A stretch of DNA of 64,000 nt from Streptomyces fumigatiscleroticus (GTDB lineage Bacteria; Actinomycetota; Actinomycetes; Streptomycetales; Streptomycetaceae): NCBI RefSeq assembly GCF_014647975.1, contig NZ_BMQF01000029.1, positions 1-64,000 on the forward strand. The letters run 5' to 3'. The position numbers and the translations under genes were made by a program. Below the pieces are notes generated by a model, which was not told the origin of the DNA, did not search any database, and saw only the letters and a program-made list of their open reading frames with translations. This document shows positions 10,665-20,599 of this stretch, piece after piece. The stretch's first letter is position 1, and the number at the start of each line of letters is the position of its first letter.

Positions 10665-11591
10665 TCACGCGGGGACGTGGACCGGTGCCGTGTTCGCCCC
10701 CGCCGAACGGACCGCGAGGATCCACCGGTTGGCGGCCAGCGCGTCGTCCGAGGCGGGCCGCAGACCGGCACCGTCCCGGACGGCCACGCCGAACGGGGTG
10801 TGCACGGTGGTGCGCCAGCCCCGTGCGCCGAGGTCGGCGACGGAGTCCGGGCGGGGCCCCGCGTCGAACAGGGCGAGCAGGTCGATACCGAGGCGCTCCC
10901 GGACCGCCGCGTAGATGGGAAAGCCGCGTTGCTCGGCCGGACGAACCCCGCTCTTGACCTCGTAGCCGAAGGCACTGCCCGCGGCGCTGTGCGCGTCGAC
11001 GGTCGCCAGCAGTTCCAGCTCCGCGGCCGGCGGCAGGTAGGGCACCAGTCCCTCGGCCAGCCAGGCCGTCGGGCGCGTCGGATCGAGGCCGGCCCCGGTC
11101 AGCGCCCCGGCCCAGTCCCGGCGCAGATCGGCCGTGAGGGCGACGCGCGAGGCCCGCGGCACGGCCCCGAGGCCGTTGAGGACGGACTGCTTGAAGGTGA
11201 GCACCGGTTCCTGGTCGATCTCGAAGACCGTGGTGCCGTCCGGCCACGGCAACCGGTAGGCACGGGTGTCCAGCCCCGCGCCCAGCACGACCACCTGCCG
11301 GCAGCCGTCGGCGGCGGCGCCCAGCAGGAAGCCGTCGAAGACGCGGGTGCGCAGCCCGAAGAAGCGGGCCAGCCGGCCCCACAGCGGATCGGCGTCGCCG
11401 TCGGGCACCTGGTCGAAGCGCAAGGGCCAGTCGGCACAGCCGGGGGCCGCGCGGACGAAGTGCTCCGCGTACTCGTCCCGGGCCGGCGCGTCGGGCCGGG
11501 ACGTCTCGATCGCCCGGGCGGCGGCGACCAGGAGGGCGGTCCGGCCCACCCCCGCGACGCGGGTGCTGTCTTCTCGGGCGGTGTCGGCCAT
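10665..11591 (-). CDS. SAM-dependent methyltransferase, PPM1/LCMT-like
   Basis: A 308-residue class I methyltransferase of the leucine-carboxyl-methyltransferase-like group, abundant in actinomycetes. It has the N-terminal R-T-A-L-L-V-A-A-ARA helix, motif I VVVLGAGLDTRAYRLPW (SAM binding), the acidic residue after strand 2 (VFEIDQ) and WLAEGLVPYLPP. These enzymes typically act on secondary metabolites or small acids; the substrate is unknown. ATG 11591 begins MADTAREDSTRVAGVG, matching the usual family N-terminus. Confidence 0.88.
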   Translation of the reverse strand: MADTAREDSTRVAGVGRTALLVAAARAIETSRPDAPARDEYAEHFVRAAPGCADWPLRFDQVPDGDADPLWGRLARFFGLRTRVFDGFLLGAAADGCRQVVVLGAGLDTRAYRLPWPDGTTVFEIDQEPVLTFKQSVLNGLGAVPRASRVALTADLRRDWAGALTGAGLDPTRPTAWLAEGLVPYLPPAAELELLATVDAHSAAGSAFGYEVKSGVRPAEQRGFPIYAAVRERLGIDLLALFDAGPRPDSVADLGARGWRTTVHTPFGVAVRDGAGLRPASDDALAANRWILAVRSAGANTAPVHVPA

Positions 11592-11840
11592 GTCACTCCC
11601 TGCGAGGTGTGCTGCGAACGGGCCGGGTCAGGGGCGGCCGATGAGGACACGTCCCTCCGTGACACGTGGGAGACGGTCCGGAGGGTTCACCCGGCACCGG
11701 GCGGGCGTGGCGTGCGGTGGTCACACTCACCTCACTCCGGCCACGCGAGGCCGGCGACGGCCCGGACGGTGCCGTCCGGGCCGCGCACGGGCAGGGCGAC
11801 GGCGGCCTTGCCGTCGGGACGACCCGGGCCCCGGCCCGGC

Positions 11841-12311
11841 TCAGGCCTTCCCCTCCGGCAGACCGAGGGTCCGGGCGATCTCATGGATCCGCTCGGACCA
11901 CGGCGTGGGCGACAAGGTGGTGCGGTCCAGCCGGACGACGGTGCGGGTGCCGTGCGCGTACGTCGTCTCCCCGTCCGCCGAGCACACCCGGTAGCCCGCG
12001 GTGGCCGAGGTGGTGCCCAGGCGTTTCATCCACAGGTGCACGGCGTACTCACCTATCTGCGAGACGGGGAAGTCGTAGGTGATGTCGAACGCCTTGGCGA
12101 CGTTGAAACCGTCCTCCTCGAGTCCGCTCGCGCCGCCGATGCCCTGGTCGCGCCAGAACCACCCCCACGCCCGCTCGACCAGCACCTGGTAGTGCCCGTT
12201 GTGCAGCAGGCCCATCGGGTCCAGGTCGTCGAAGTGGACGACCACCGGCATCAGGACGCCGACATCGGTGCCCGGGGTGTCGAGGGCGGGGGCGGGAGTG
12301 GTGCCGGCCAT
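11841..12311 (-). CDS. Hotdog-fold acyl-CoA thioesterase (4HBT-like)
   Basis: A 156-residue thioesterase of the 4-hydroxybenzoyl-CoA type. The active-site block DLDPMGLLHNGHYQVLVERA (around residues 29-48) contains the family catalytic Asp region followed by the long hotdog helix. The remaining strands (ITYDFPVSQIGEYAVHLWMK) complete the fold. It hydrolyses acyl-thioesters; substrate unknown. It starts at ATG 12311, and its promoter would lie in the short gap next to the GMC relic. Confidence 0.8.
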   Translation of the reverse strand: MAGTTPAPALDTPGTDVGVLMPVVVHFDDLDPMGLLHNGHYQVLVERAWGWFWRDQGIGGASGLEEDGFNVAKAFDITYDFPVSQIGEYAVHLWMKRLGTTSATAGYRVCSADGETTYAHGTRTVVRLDRTTLSPTPWSERIHEIARTLGLPEGKA

Positions 12312-12356
12312 GGTTCTGCTCCTTGATGAGGTGTGAGCACTTACGACAACACGTGT

Positions 12357-13066
12357 TTAGGAGATTATCAACACATGTGAACCGGTCCCGTCGGCGACGC
12401 GCAGCCCCCGCACCCGCGGCTCCGAGTCGACCTCGGAGACCTCGTCCTCGCCCAGCGCACAGGTGCCGACGGGGTGGCAGCAGGACTGGAACGCGGTCCG
12501 GGCGTACGCGCTGAGCGACTCCTCGTCCGTGATGTCCGGCCCGGGAGCGACCTCCTCGGCACCCCAGGACGCGAGCGCCGAGGAACGGGCGATCGCGCGT
12601 GCCGTCTCGATCCCGGACAGCACGGTCCGCACGTCCCGCTCGTCCGTGAAGTAGGCGGGGTCGAGGACCGGCGGCGCGTACGGGTCGGCCGAGGTGATCC
12701 GCAGGGCGCCGCGGCTGAGCGGCCGCATGGGAGAGACGCCGATGGTGAAGCCGTTGTCCACCGGGGCGACCGGGTTCGGGAACGGGACGTCGACGAAGAT
12801 GATATGGAGGTCGGGGCCGTCCAGCTCGGGGGTGCTGCGCAGCAGACCGATGATCTCGCCGTGGTTCGCCCGGGCCGGGGGCACCGTACGGCGGGTGCGG
12901 TGGACGAGGTTGACCAGCGGGTGGTCGTGCAGGTTGCGACCGACGCCGGGCAACGCGTGGAACAGCTCCACGCCGGCCTTGCGCAACTCCTGCTCGGGAC
13001 CTGTCCCGGAGCGCAGCAGGAGCTGTGCGCTGCCGATGGCACCGGCGGTGAGGAGGCAACGGTGAC
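12357..13066 (-). pseudogene. GMC oxidoreductase relic (internal fragment)
   Basis: The reading frame encodes only the central-to-C-terminal part of a glucose-methanol-choline oxidoreductase. It begins at a recognisable TAGAIGSAQLLLRSG segment and continues through GVGRNLHDHPLVN to CCHPVGTCALG, which contains the active-site His. The FAD-binding N-terminal two thirds is absent, the frame is closed upstream by a stop near 13075, and the protein ends before the usual terminal SVMP...NTNAPT block. Both ends are therefore missing, and it is interpreted as decayed. Confidence 0.75.
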
Positions 13067-13206
13067 GTCACCCCAGTTCGCGGAGGTCTCGCCCAGGGCC
13101 GGCCAGGCCGGCGGATGAGCCACGGCCTCTCAGAGCCCGGGGCCGTCCCCGTTCCGTGCGGCGGGCCCAAGCGTGCAGCCAGGTCCCCGTCCCCGCTCGG
13201 TGACCG

Positions 13207-15996
13207 TCAGTCCGTGTCCTGCCGCCGCAGCGCGTCCCGCAGGGCCACCCGGGACGCGATGCCGAGCTTGGGATAGATCTGGTACAGGTGGGCGCCGACG
13301 GTGCGGTGGGAGATGAACAGCCGCTCGGCGATCTGCTTGTTGGTCAGGCCGGTGGCGGCGAGTTCCGCGATCTCGCGTTCCTGCGCGGTCAGGGCCGCTC
13401 CCGTTCCGCCCTCGGTGTGCGGAACGGCCCGGCCGGCCGCCCGCAGTTCCTTGCGCGCGCGTTCCGCCCAGGCCGAGGAGTCCAGCCGCTCGAACGTCCT
13501 CAGCGCGGCCGTCAGCGGAGCCTTGGAGTCGGACAGCGCCCGGGAGCGGCGCAGCCGCTCGCCCTGGGCCAGCCGCACCCGTGCCAGGGTGAACGGCCAG
13601 CGCTCGGCGTCCGGGGTGGCCAGCGCCCCGGCGAACAGGCGGGCGGCCTCGGCGTCGTCCTCCGTGACGAGCGCCTCGGCGGCGTCGGCCAGCATGGCGA
13701 GCCGGGGCGAGAGTCCGGCGATGTTCGTCCGCTCGCGCAGGGCGCGCACGTGCGCGAGGGCCGCCGCGCGCCGGTCGGTGCGTACCGCGGCCTCCACCAG
13801 CTCGAAGAACACCCACGACGCGTGCGCGACGTACGGCGGGAAGTCGCCGGCCGGACTGATGGCGCTCACCCGGCCGAACGCCGCGTCGAAGTCGCCGTCG
13901 GCGATGTCGGCGAGGGCGTGCACGTGCAGTGCGCCGTGGACGGCCTCGCGGATGCCGCGCGGCCCCGCCCAGTTGACCATCGCTTCGGCGAGCGCGTGTG
14001 CCGTCTCGGTGTCCCCCCGCGACGCGGTGACCAGACCCTTGGTGTACTGGAAGAACCACAGGCAGACCGAGTACCCGGACTCCGCGCACTGGGTCAGCCC
14101 CTCTTCGGACAGTTCCAGGACCGAGGTCCAGTTGCCGCGGTGGTAGTCGTCCAGGCACAGGTGCAGCAGCGCGCCGATGTGCCGGCGTACCGCACCGCCG
14201 TCGCGGCCGTGCCGTACCAGTCGCCAGGCCACCTCGCGGACCGCTGCCAGCCGGTCGGGGTAGAACGCGGCGGTGCCCACCCGGACGATCCGGGCGGGAT
14301 CGGTCTCGTTGGCCGTGCCTTCGATGATCTGATCCAGCTCCCGCAGTGTCGTCGCGTCGGCGTGTGCCGGGTCGCCCCAGGTGCGGGCGGCCACCAGCAG
14401 CAGCCGTGGGGGAGCGGGCCGCAGCCGGGCGACGGCCGCGTGGTACGGGGCCCATAGTTCCTCGCGCGCGCCGTAGTTGCACAGCAGCAGCAGGAAGTGC
14501 AGCGCGTCGATCAGCGCCGGGTCCTCGGCGTCGAAGCCGTGGTCGCCCTCCTCGATGGCGCCGACCAGCAGACGGTGGGCGGTCGCCAGGTCACCGTCGC
14601 TGTTGAGCAGGAGCTGGACCGCGGCGTTCGCGGACCGCAGCGACGTGCCGTGCCGGGGATCGGCCCGCCAGGCGTCCTCCAGCAGCGCCGACGCGCTGCT
14701 CAGCGCGCCGATCGCCTCCGCGCCCACATAGGCGGCCTCCGCCAGCCGGCGCGCGCGGTCGGTGTCCCGCGGGCTGAGGTCCGCGGCCCGGGTGAGCGCG
14801 GCGATCGCGGCGACCGCGTCCCCACGGTCCTGGATGTGCCGCGCGGTCCGCTCCAGCAGGGCGGCCACCTCCTCGTCGGGCTGGAGGGTGGCCTCGCCCA
14901 GGTGCCAGGCGCGTCGCTCCGGCCTGTCGGCGTACACCTGTGCCAGGGCGCGGTGGGCCTGGCGCCGGGCGCTGCTGGTGGCCGCCTCCACGACGGCCGA
15001 CTTGATCAGCGGGTGCCGGAACACCAGACGGCGCGGGGACTCCGCCACGCGCACCAGCCCGTCCCGCTCGGCGGCGTCCAGGCCGCTCAGGTCCGCCTCG
15101 CCGTCCGTCGCCCGCGCGGCGGCGGAGAGCACGCCGAGGTCACCGGTGTCGTCCAGGGTGGCGAGCAGCAGCAGCGCGCGGGTCGCGGCGGGCAGGGAGC
15201 GGACCCGGGTGGCGAACAGGGATTGCAGGCGCTCGCCCAGCGGCAGAACGGCCGGCAGGACCTCCCGCGCCCGGCGCTGGTCCGCGCGCAGCGCGTCGGG
15301 GAGTTCGAGCAGGGCCAGCGGGTTGCCCTGCGCGGTCTCCAGCAGCCGCCGGCGCACCGGAAGCGCCAGATCGGGGAAGCGCAGATCCACCAGGCGGGCG
15401 GCGGATGCCAGGTCCAGGGCGGCCAGCTCGTACGACGGCAGTCCGGTCCCGTCGAAGAAGCTGTCCACACCCGTGCGGGACGCGGCGAGGAACCGGATGC
15501 GGTCGCCGGACAACCGCCGGGCGAGGAAACCGAAGACGGCGGCGCTCGCCCGGTCCACCCAGGGCAGGTCGTCCACGACGAGCAGAACGGGGCTGTCCTC
15601 GGCCGCCGACCGCAGCAGGGCCAGGGCGGCGTTGCAGACGACCAGACGCTCGGGCGCCGGCCCGGCGCCGAAACCCAGGGCGACGCTCAAGGCCTCCCTG
15701 CCGGGGGCGGCGAGCCGGTCGAAGATGCCGTACAGCGGGAGCAGGACCTGGTTCAGCGCCGAGTAGCTCACGTCGGCCTCGAACTCGGCACCGGCCGCGC
15801 GCAGCACGCGGCTGCCGTCCCGGGCCGCGGCCCCGGCCAGGGCGTCCAGCAGCGCGGACTTGCCGACGCCGGGCTCCCCGGACAGCAGCAGGGTGCCGCC
15901 CGCACCGCGCTGAAGCAGACCGCGGACATGATCCAGGTCGCGCTCGCGGCCCACCAGGGAAGCGGCGGAGCCGAGAGACGAGTCAACGGAGTACAC
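13207..15996 (-). CDS. LAL-type LuxR family transcriptional regulator
   Basis: A protein of about 929 residues: N-terminal AAA-type ATPase, a long TPR-like helical middle and a C-terminal LuxR helix-turn-helix. Walker A is GEPGVGKSALL, Walker B VLLVVDDLPWVD, and the HTH is LTAQEREIAELAATGLTNKQ continuing to RLFISHRTVGAHL at the extreme C-terminus. These regulators typically control secondary metabolism or sugar use. I prefer the GTG start at 15996 (VYSVDSSLG), which has GGGAGAGGGCGG upstream, over the ATG at 16197, which would add 67 low-complexity residues. It may control neighbouring accessory genes, but no target is evident. Confidence 0.9.
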   Translation of the reverse strand: MYSVDSSLGSAASLVGRERDLDHVRGLLQRGAGGTLLLSGEPGVGKSALLDALAGAAARDGSRVLRAAGAEFEADVSYSALNQVLLPLYGIFDRLAAPGREALSVALGFGAGPAPERLVVCNAALALLRSAAEDSPVLLVVDDLPWVDRASAAVFGFLARRLSGDRIRFLAASRTGVDSFFDGTGLPSYELAALDLASAARLVDLRFPDLALPVRRRLLETAQGNPLALLELPDALRADQRRAREVLPAVLPLGERLQSLFATRVRSLPAATRALLLLATLDDTGDLGVLSAAARATDGEADLSGLDAAERDGLVRVAESPRRLVFRHPLIKSAVVEAATSSARRQAHRALAQVYADRPERRAWHLGEATLQPDEEVAALLERTARHIQDRGDAVAAIAALTRAADLSPRDTDRARRLAEAAYVGAEAIGALSSASALLEDAWRADPRHGTSLRSANAAVQLLLNSDGDLATAHRLLVGAIEEGDHGFDAEDPALIDALHFLLLLCNYGAREELWAPYHAAVARLRPAPPRLLLVAARTWGDPAHADATTLRELDQIIEGTANETDPARIVRVGTAAFYPDRLAAVREVAWRLVRHGRDGGAVRRHIGALLHLCLDDYHRGNWTSVLELSEEGLTQCAESGYSVCLWFFQYTKGLVTASRGDTETAHALAEAMVNWAGPRGIREAVHGALHVHALADIADGDFDAAFGRVSAISPAGDFPPYVAHASWVFFELVEAAVRTDRRAAALAHVRALRERTNIAGLSPRLAMLADAAEALVTEDDAEAARLFAGALATPDAERWPFTLARVRLAQGERLRRSRALSDSKAPLTAALRTFERLDSSAWAERARKELRAAGRAVPHTEGGTGAALTAQEREIAELAATGLTNKQIAERLFISHRTVGAHLYQIYPKLGIASRVALRDALRRQDTD

Positions 15997-16459
15997 CGGG
16001 TACCGCCCTCTCCCGGCCGGATCCGGCCGTCCCGGCGGCATCGCCCACGGCTGGGGGCACATCGCCCACGGCCGCGGGCGGCACGCGTCCCGGCGGTGCG
16101 CCGGGCGCGACGGTGGCGGGGCCGCGCCGCGCCGGACCCGTCGTCCGTGTCCTCGCGATGCGTGCCATCTGCGTCCCTCCGTCGGTGCCCGGGCCATTGT
16201 AGGAGCGCGTGATGGGTGATGCGCATCGCGTCATCCCACGTCACGGGGCGGTTGCGACGGGTCACCGGTGATGCTTCCGGCGGCGCGCGGCGGCCGGGCG
16301 GCGGCCGGGCGGCGGATCTCCCCGGCCGGCAACCGGAAGAGACACGGCCGGCGCGCCGCCGGTTCCGTTCACCCGGCCCACGACATGTCGTGGTGCACCG
16401 CACGCACAGCTCCGCGCGGCATCTGACGGTCCGTCACCGAACCCGGTCCGTCCCCGCTT
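15997..16459. other. Intergenic region upstream of the LuxR gene
   Basis: No convincing gene. It contains an imperfect dyad around 16217-16240 with the perfect core GATGCGCATC, a possible operator for the LuxR gene, and the decayed 5' end of the sedolisin relic toward its right edge. Confidence 0.4.
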
Positions 16460-17790
16460 CCGTCAACACTCCGGCGGCGCCGGGGTCTCCCTGCGGGTCC
16501 GCCTCGCCGGACGGGACGCCTCCGGTCTCGCCGTCTACGCCAGGGCCGTGTCCGACCCGCACTCCCCGTCGTACGGCGAGTACCTGAGCGCCAGGGAGGC
16601 ACAGGCCCGTTTCGGGGCGAGCGGGGCCCAGGTGGCCGCGGTCAGGTCGTGGCTGACCTCGGCGGGTCTGAAGGTCACCGGCGTCACCGCGCACTACGTC
16701 TCCGTCACCGGCGATGTCGCCGCCGCCGGAAGGCCTTCGGAACCCGGCTGCACGACTACGCCAAGGACGGCGGAACCTACCGCGCCCCGCCGCCGCCTCG
16801 GTCCCCGCGTCGGTGAGCGGCGCCGTCCTGGCGGTGAGCGGCCTGGACGACGCCCCGCGCCGGCTCGGCCACGACGACCAGCTGCCGCGGCCGGGCCCGG
16901 TCCTCCGGAACTCGGGGCCGTTCTCCTCGTACCACGGCTCCGACGTCTCCGCGACGCTGCCCGGCGCCTACGGCGGGAAGATCCCGTACGCCGTCAGGGG
17001 CTACACCGGCAGGCAGCCGCGCTCCGCGTACGGCGCGCCGGGAAGTACTCCGGCAAGGGCGTGCGGACCGCTGTCACCGACGCCTACGCCTCGCCGACCA
17101 TCGCCCGGGACGCGGCCACCTACGCCAAGCGGCACGGCGACGCCGCCTGGAAGAGCGGCCAGCTGACCCAGGTGCTGCCGAACGACTGGAGTGACACCCG
17201 CTGTCCGCGGACGGCACGGGCTGGGACGGCTTCCCCGGCACGTTCGACGGAGGCGCGGGCGGCGGCACCAGCCGCACCGTCGCCGCACCCTTCTACCAGC
17301 GGGGCGTCGTCCCCGCCGCGCCGGCCACCGCCCACGGCGCGGCGGGCAACCGCGTCGTGCCGGACATCTCCGCGGTCGCCGACCCCAACACGGGCTTCCT
17401 GATCGGCCGACGCAGACCTTCCCCGACGGGACGCTCCGCTACAGCGAGAGCCGCATCGGCGGCACCTCACTGGCCGCGCCGGTGATCGCGGCCGTCCAGG
17501 CCCTCGCCCAGGAGGCACGCGGTGGCGAGGCGATCGGCTTCGCCAACCCGGTGATCTACGCCGGGCACGGGTCGAAGGCGTACCACGACGTCACGGACGT
17601 CCCGACGGGCTCCGAACTCGCCGTGGCCCGCGTGGACTTCGTCAACGGCTGTGACTCCACCGACAGGCTGGTCACCTCCGTCCGCAGCCTCGGCAAGGAC
17701 ACCTCGCTGAAGGCGGTCGAGGGTTACGACGACGTCACCGGCGTGGGCTCGCCCGCGAACGACCACGTCAGGTCGTACCGCGGGCACTGA
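16460..17790 (+). pseudogene. Sedolisin (S53/kumamolisin-like) protease, multiply frameshifted
   Basis: Reading across three frames gives a continuous S53 family protein. The pro-domain has LAGRDASGLAVYARAVSDPH and SPSYGEYLSAREAQARFG; then GTRLHDYAKDGGTYRAP appears in another frame, then YSGKGVRTAVTDAYASPTIA, and finally the catalytic-serine block GGTSLAAPVIAAVQAL and the calcium-site tail DVTGVGSPAN. Frame changes occur near 16735, 17035, 17200 and 17405. The stretch between LPNDWSD and GWDGFPG looks internally deleted. No intact signal peptide is visible. The protein would be non-functional unless the sequence contains errors. Confidence 0.8.
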
Positions 17791-17798
17791 CGGCGAAG

Positions 17799-17842
17799 GC
17801 GTTCCGTCCGCGCCGCACCGGTGACGGGCGTGGACGGAACGC
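17799..17842 (+). terminator. Terminator hairpin after the sedolisin relic
   Basis: A perfect 11-bp inverted repeat (17799-17809 with 17832-17842, 22-nt loop) lies 9 bp after the stop at 17790. It could also serve the opposing lectin gene. Confidence 0.6.
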
Positions 17843-18050
17843 GGTGCGCGGGCCCGGACCGGGCCGCCGCGGCGTCGCGCCGGGTGGCGCTCCGATGCTG
17901 CGCCCCGGCCGGCACGCGACGACCCGGTCCTTCCCTCCGGCCCTGACCGGCCGGGCGGGAAGGTGTCGTCCGCGCCGGCGGCCGTTCTCGGCGTGCACCG
18001 AGCCGATCAGCGGTTCGGTGCGGAGCCCGGCCGCCGATGCCGTCCGGGAA

Positions 18051-19193
18051 TCAGGACGTGGACCACTTCTGGTTGTCGTGGCCGTTGCAGGACCACAGCT
18101 GGAGCCTCGTGCCGTTCGACGTCAGGTTGTCCCGTACGTCGGCGCACTTGTCGGCGGGACCGTTGACCAGGTCGTGACGGACGTTCAGCACGAACCGCTG
18201 CGCCGCGCTTCCGTTGCAGGACGCCAGTACGAGGTCCGTACCGTCGGCACTCGAGCCGCCCGCGAGCTGGACGCACATGCCGAGCGTGCGCATGGTTCCG
18301 TCCGACGGGAACGTCCAGTGCTGCGAGGCGGAACCGGAGCAGTCCCAGATCATCAGCCCCGCGCCCGGTGCGGCCTGGCCGCCTACGACGTCGATGCACC
18401 GATGCGACGCGTGACTGAAGATGCCGTCGCCCGCGACCGGCTCCGACGTCCTGGTCCGCGACTTCTCGTCGGCCTGGGCGGTGGCGTGCCCGCCGGAGGC
18501 CTCGGGATTCTCGGCCGGGGCACTGCTCGTGGCCGAGGCGGACGGCTTCTCCGAGGACGTGCCCTTGTCGTTCTTGTCATCGTGCCCGGCCGCCCTCGTA
18601 CCGGACGCGCTCGCCGAAGGCGACGCCGTCCGGCCGAGCCCGGCCGCGGCGTCCACGCCGTAGCCGCCGGAGTCGACGACCACCGAAGCCCCGTCACTCC
18701 TCTTGTCGTCCCCGTCGCTGTTGACCAGCGTGAGGATCAAGGCGACAGCACCCGCGGACAGCAGGCTCACGACGCCCACGACGCCGAGGGCGCCCCGGAA
18801 GCCCGCACGCCGGGCCTTGTCCCCGGTACGCCGGTCGGCCGCTGTGACCGTCACGTCGACGCCCTCGGGTCCACCCCGGCCGGCGCCACCGCCACGTCCG
18901 AAGCCGTTGCCGGTCCCCGCCAGGGCCGGGCCGTCCGCCGCCGCTTCCGGTGACGACGCCGCGCGGGAGTCGCCGCCGCTCTGCCGGGACCCGAGAGACG
19001 AGAACCGGGTGAGCCGGGGCAGCGAGGTGCCGGGGCCGGCCGCCGTGTCCTTGTGCACCGGCGTGGCGGGTGCGGCCTCGTCGGCCGGGACCTCATTCCC
19101 GGGGGGCGGGGAACCGGGACTGACGCGCCGGGCAACGCCCGGGACGCGTTTGGGGAGATCCCCCGCCGACCGGGGGGTGTGTGGAGGTTCCAT
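18051..19193 (-). CDS. Membrane-anchored ricin-type beta-trefoil lectin protein
   Basis: A 380-residue protein with a long acidic/Pro/Gly-rich cytoplasmic N-terminus, one transmembrane helix (GVVGVVSLLSAGAVALILTL, around residues 140-160), a Ser/Ala/Thr-rich extracellular stalk and a C-terminal ricin B-type domain. The lectin part shows three repeats ending QHWTF, QRFVL and QKWST, with paired cysteines (RCIDV..WDC, MCVQL..ASC, KCADV..WSC). It probably binds extracellular sugars. Start ATG 19193 has GGGAAGGAAA upstream. That RBS is immediately preceded by twelve copies of a 7-bp repeat, which may affect expression. Confidence 0.88.
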   Translation of the reverse strand: MEPPHTPRSAGDLPKRVPGVARRVSPGSPPPGNEVPADEAAPATPVHKDTAAGPGTSLPRLTRFSSLGSRQSGGDSRAASSPEAAADGPALAGTGNGFGRGGGAGRGGPEGVDVTVTAADRRTGDKARRAGFRGALGVVGVVSLLSAGAVALILTLVNSDGDDKRSDGASVVVDSGGYGVDAAAGLGRTASPSASASGTRAAGHDDKNDKGTSSEKPSASATSSAPAENPEASGGHATAQADEKSRTRTSEPVAGDGIFSHASHRCIDVVGGQAAPGAGLMIWDCSGSASQHWTFPSDGTMRTLGMCVQLAGGSSADGTDLVLASCNGSAAQRFVLNVRHDLVNGPADKCADVRDNLTSNGTRLQLWSCNGHDNQKWSTS

Positions 19194-19205
19194 GTTTCCT
19201 TCCCT

Positions 19206-19289
19206 GCACGAAGCACGAAGCACGAAGCACGAAGCACGAAGCACGAAGCACGAAGCACGAGGCACGAAGCACGAGGCACGAGGCACGAG
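19206..19289. repeat. 12-copy heptanucleotide tandem repeat
   Basis: Twelve uninterrupted 7-bp units GCACGAA/GCACGAG (84 bp): seven GCACGAA, then GAG, GAA, GAG, GAG, GAG endings. The array stops 12 bp upstream of the lectin start codon (19193), directly before its RBS, so it lies in the 5' untranslated or promoter region. Such arrays change length by replication slippage. Confidence 0.95.
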
Positions 19290-19716
19290 TGGCCGAGTCG
19301 CGGAGGCTTCGACCGGTACTCCGGGCGGTCCGGGGCCGACATACATGGAGCGGGTCCGGCGCCGCTCCGGGTTCACTCGCGGGACGTGTGACATGTAACT
19401 CATACCGGTTCGCGGGCGATGAGTCGAACCGGCTCGTCGGACGGCGTCGCGGGACTGGCTCCGGCGTCAGCGGACTGAGTGTGAACCACGGCCGGTCCTG
19501 TATCCGTGTCGATGACGGCAGAGTCCTCGCTGCTTGCCGGTTTGATCGGGGACGCGGCGGTCATCTCGCGCTGATCGGCGGAGGCCGTCTCCCGGGCTCA
19601 CGGCCGGCCCCACCAGAGGGGTGGGGTCGGAAGCGGAGCCCGGGACTGCCGTGTGCGGTGCCGACCGGACCGCTGGAACGACATACATGTTCGTCTACGA
19701 GTGGCAAGCTGGCCCT

Positions 19717-20361
19717 ATGACGATGTCAACGAAACACATGTCTTTGTCCGAGCGTGTCGAGGAGCTGCTGGCGACCGGCGGGCCCCTGCCCATTGTCGCC
19801 GCCGGCGATCCCGTGCTGCGCGATGTCACCGAGCCGTACGACGGGCAGCTCGGTGACGCGCTGCTCGACCGGTTCGTGGCGGCGCTGCGGGAGACGATGC
19901 ACGCGGCCCCTGGGGTGGGGCTGGCCGCGCCTCAGGTCGGGATCCCGCTGAGTATCGCGGTGGTGGAGGACCGGGCGCGCGGGCCGGAGCAGGTGCTTCA
20001 GGCGCGCGGGCGCATCCCGCTGCCCTTCCGGGTGCTGGTCAATCCCGTCTACGAGCCCGAGGGCGAGGACAGGGCCGCGTTCTTCGAGGGCTGCCTGAGC
20101 GTGCCGGGCTGGCAGGCGGTGACGGCCCGGCACGCCCGGGTGCGGCTGCGGGGGCAGGACGAGCGCGGCAACGCGGTCGACGAGGTGTTCACCGGCTGGT
20201 CGGCCCGCATCGTGCAGCACGAGACCGATCATCTGCGCGGCACGCTCTATCTGGACGTGGCCGAGCTTCGGTCGCTGTCCGCCAACGAGGCGGTGGCGGA
20301 GCGCTGGTCGCAGCCCACGGCCAAGACGGCCGCGCAGGCGCTGGGGTTCGAACTGCCGTGA
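19717..20361 (+). CDS. def: Peptide deformylase
   Basis: A 214-residue metalloenzyme that removes the formyl group from nascent N-terminal methionine. All three signature motifs are intact: GVGLAAPQ (motif 1), EGCLSVPG (motif 2, metal Cys) and QHETDHLRG (motif 3, the two metal His and catalytic Glu). Start taken at ATG 19717; ATGs at 19723 and 19738 are in frame and also possible because the RBS is weak. As Streptomyces genomes usually carry several def copies, this may be an accessory copy. A 9-bp-stem hairpin overlaps the stop codon and probably terminates transcription. Confidence 0.95.
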   Translation: MTMSTKHMSLSERVEELLATGGPLPIVAAGDPVLRDVTEPYDGQLGDALLDRFVAALRETMHAAPGVGLAAPQVGIPLSIAVVEDRARGPEQVLQARGRIPLPFRVLVNPVYEPEGEDRAAFFEGCLSVPGWQAVTARHARVRLRGQDERGNAVDEVFTGWSARIVQHETDHLRGTLYLDVAELRSLSANEAVAERWSQPTAKTAAQALGFELP

Positions 20362-20384
20362 CCACCGCCGTCACCGTCACGGCA
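20354..20384 (+). terminator. Terminator hairpin overlapping the def stop codon
   Basis: Perfect 9-bp inverted repeat TGCCGTGAC/GTCACGGCA (20354-20362, 20376-20384, 13-nt loop). The left arm includes the stop codon of the deformylase gene. Confidence 0.6.
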
Positions 20385-20599
20385 CCGCGCGCGTCCGACC
20401 GTCAAGTGACTGAGGTGCGCGGACCGTCCGGTGATGCAGGCTGGGACCGGCCGAGTCCTCCGGCGCACTCGTCGGCACCCCGGGGACAGACACCGACGCC
20501 GGGGCCGTTCCGCGCGGACGGCCCCGGACACCCTCCGCCGCGCCGGCCGATGGGGCTCGGGCCGGCGGTACGTCCGGGACACGGAGAAGAGGAGCTGGC

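Noticed and set aside
19181..19720. Protein with seven-residue KHEARST repeats on the plus strand
   Set aside because: It arises from reading the heptamer DNA array; there is no supporting start, and the array is the leader of the minus-strand lectin gene.
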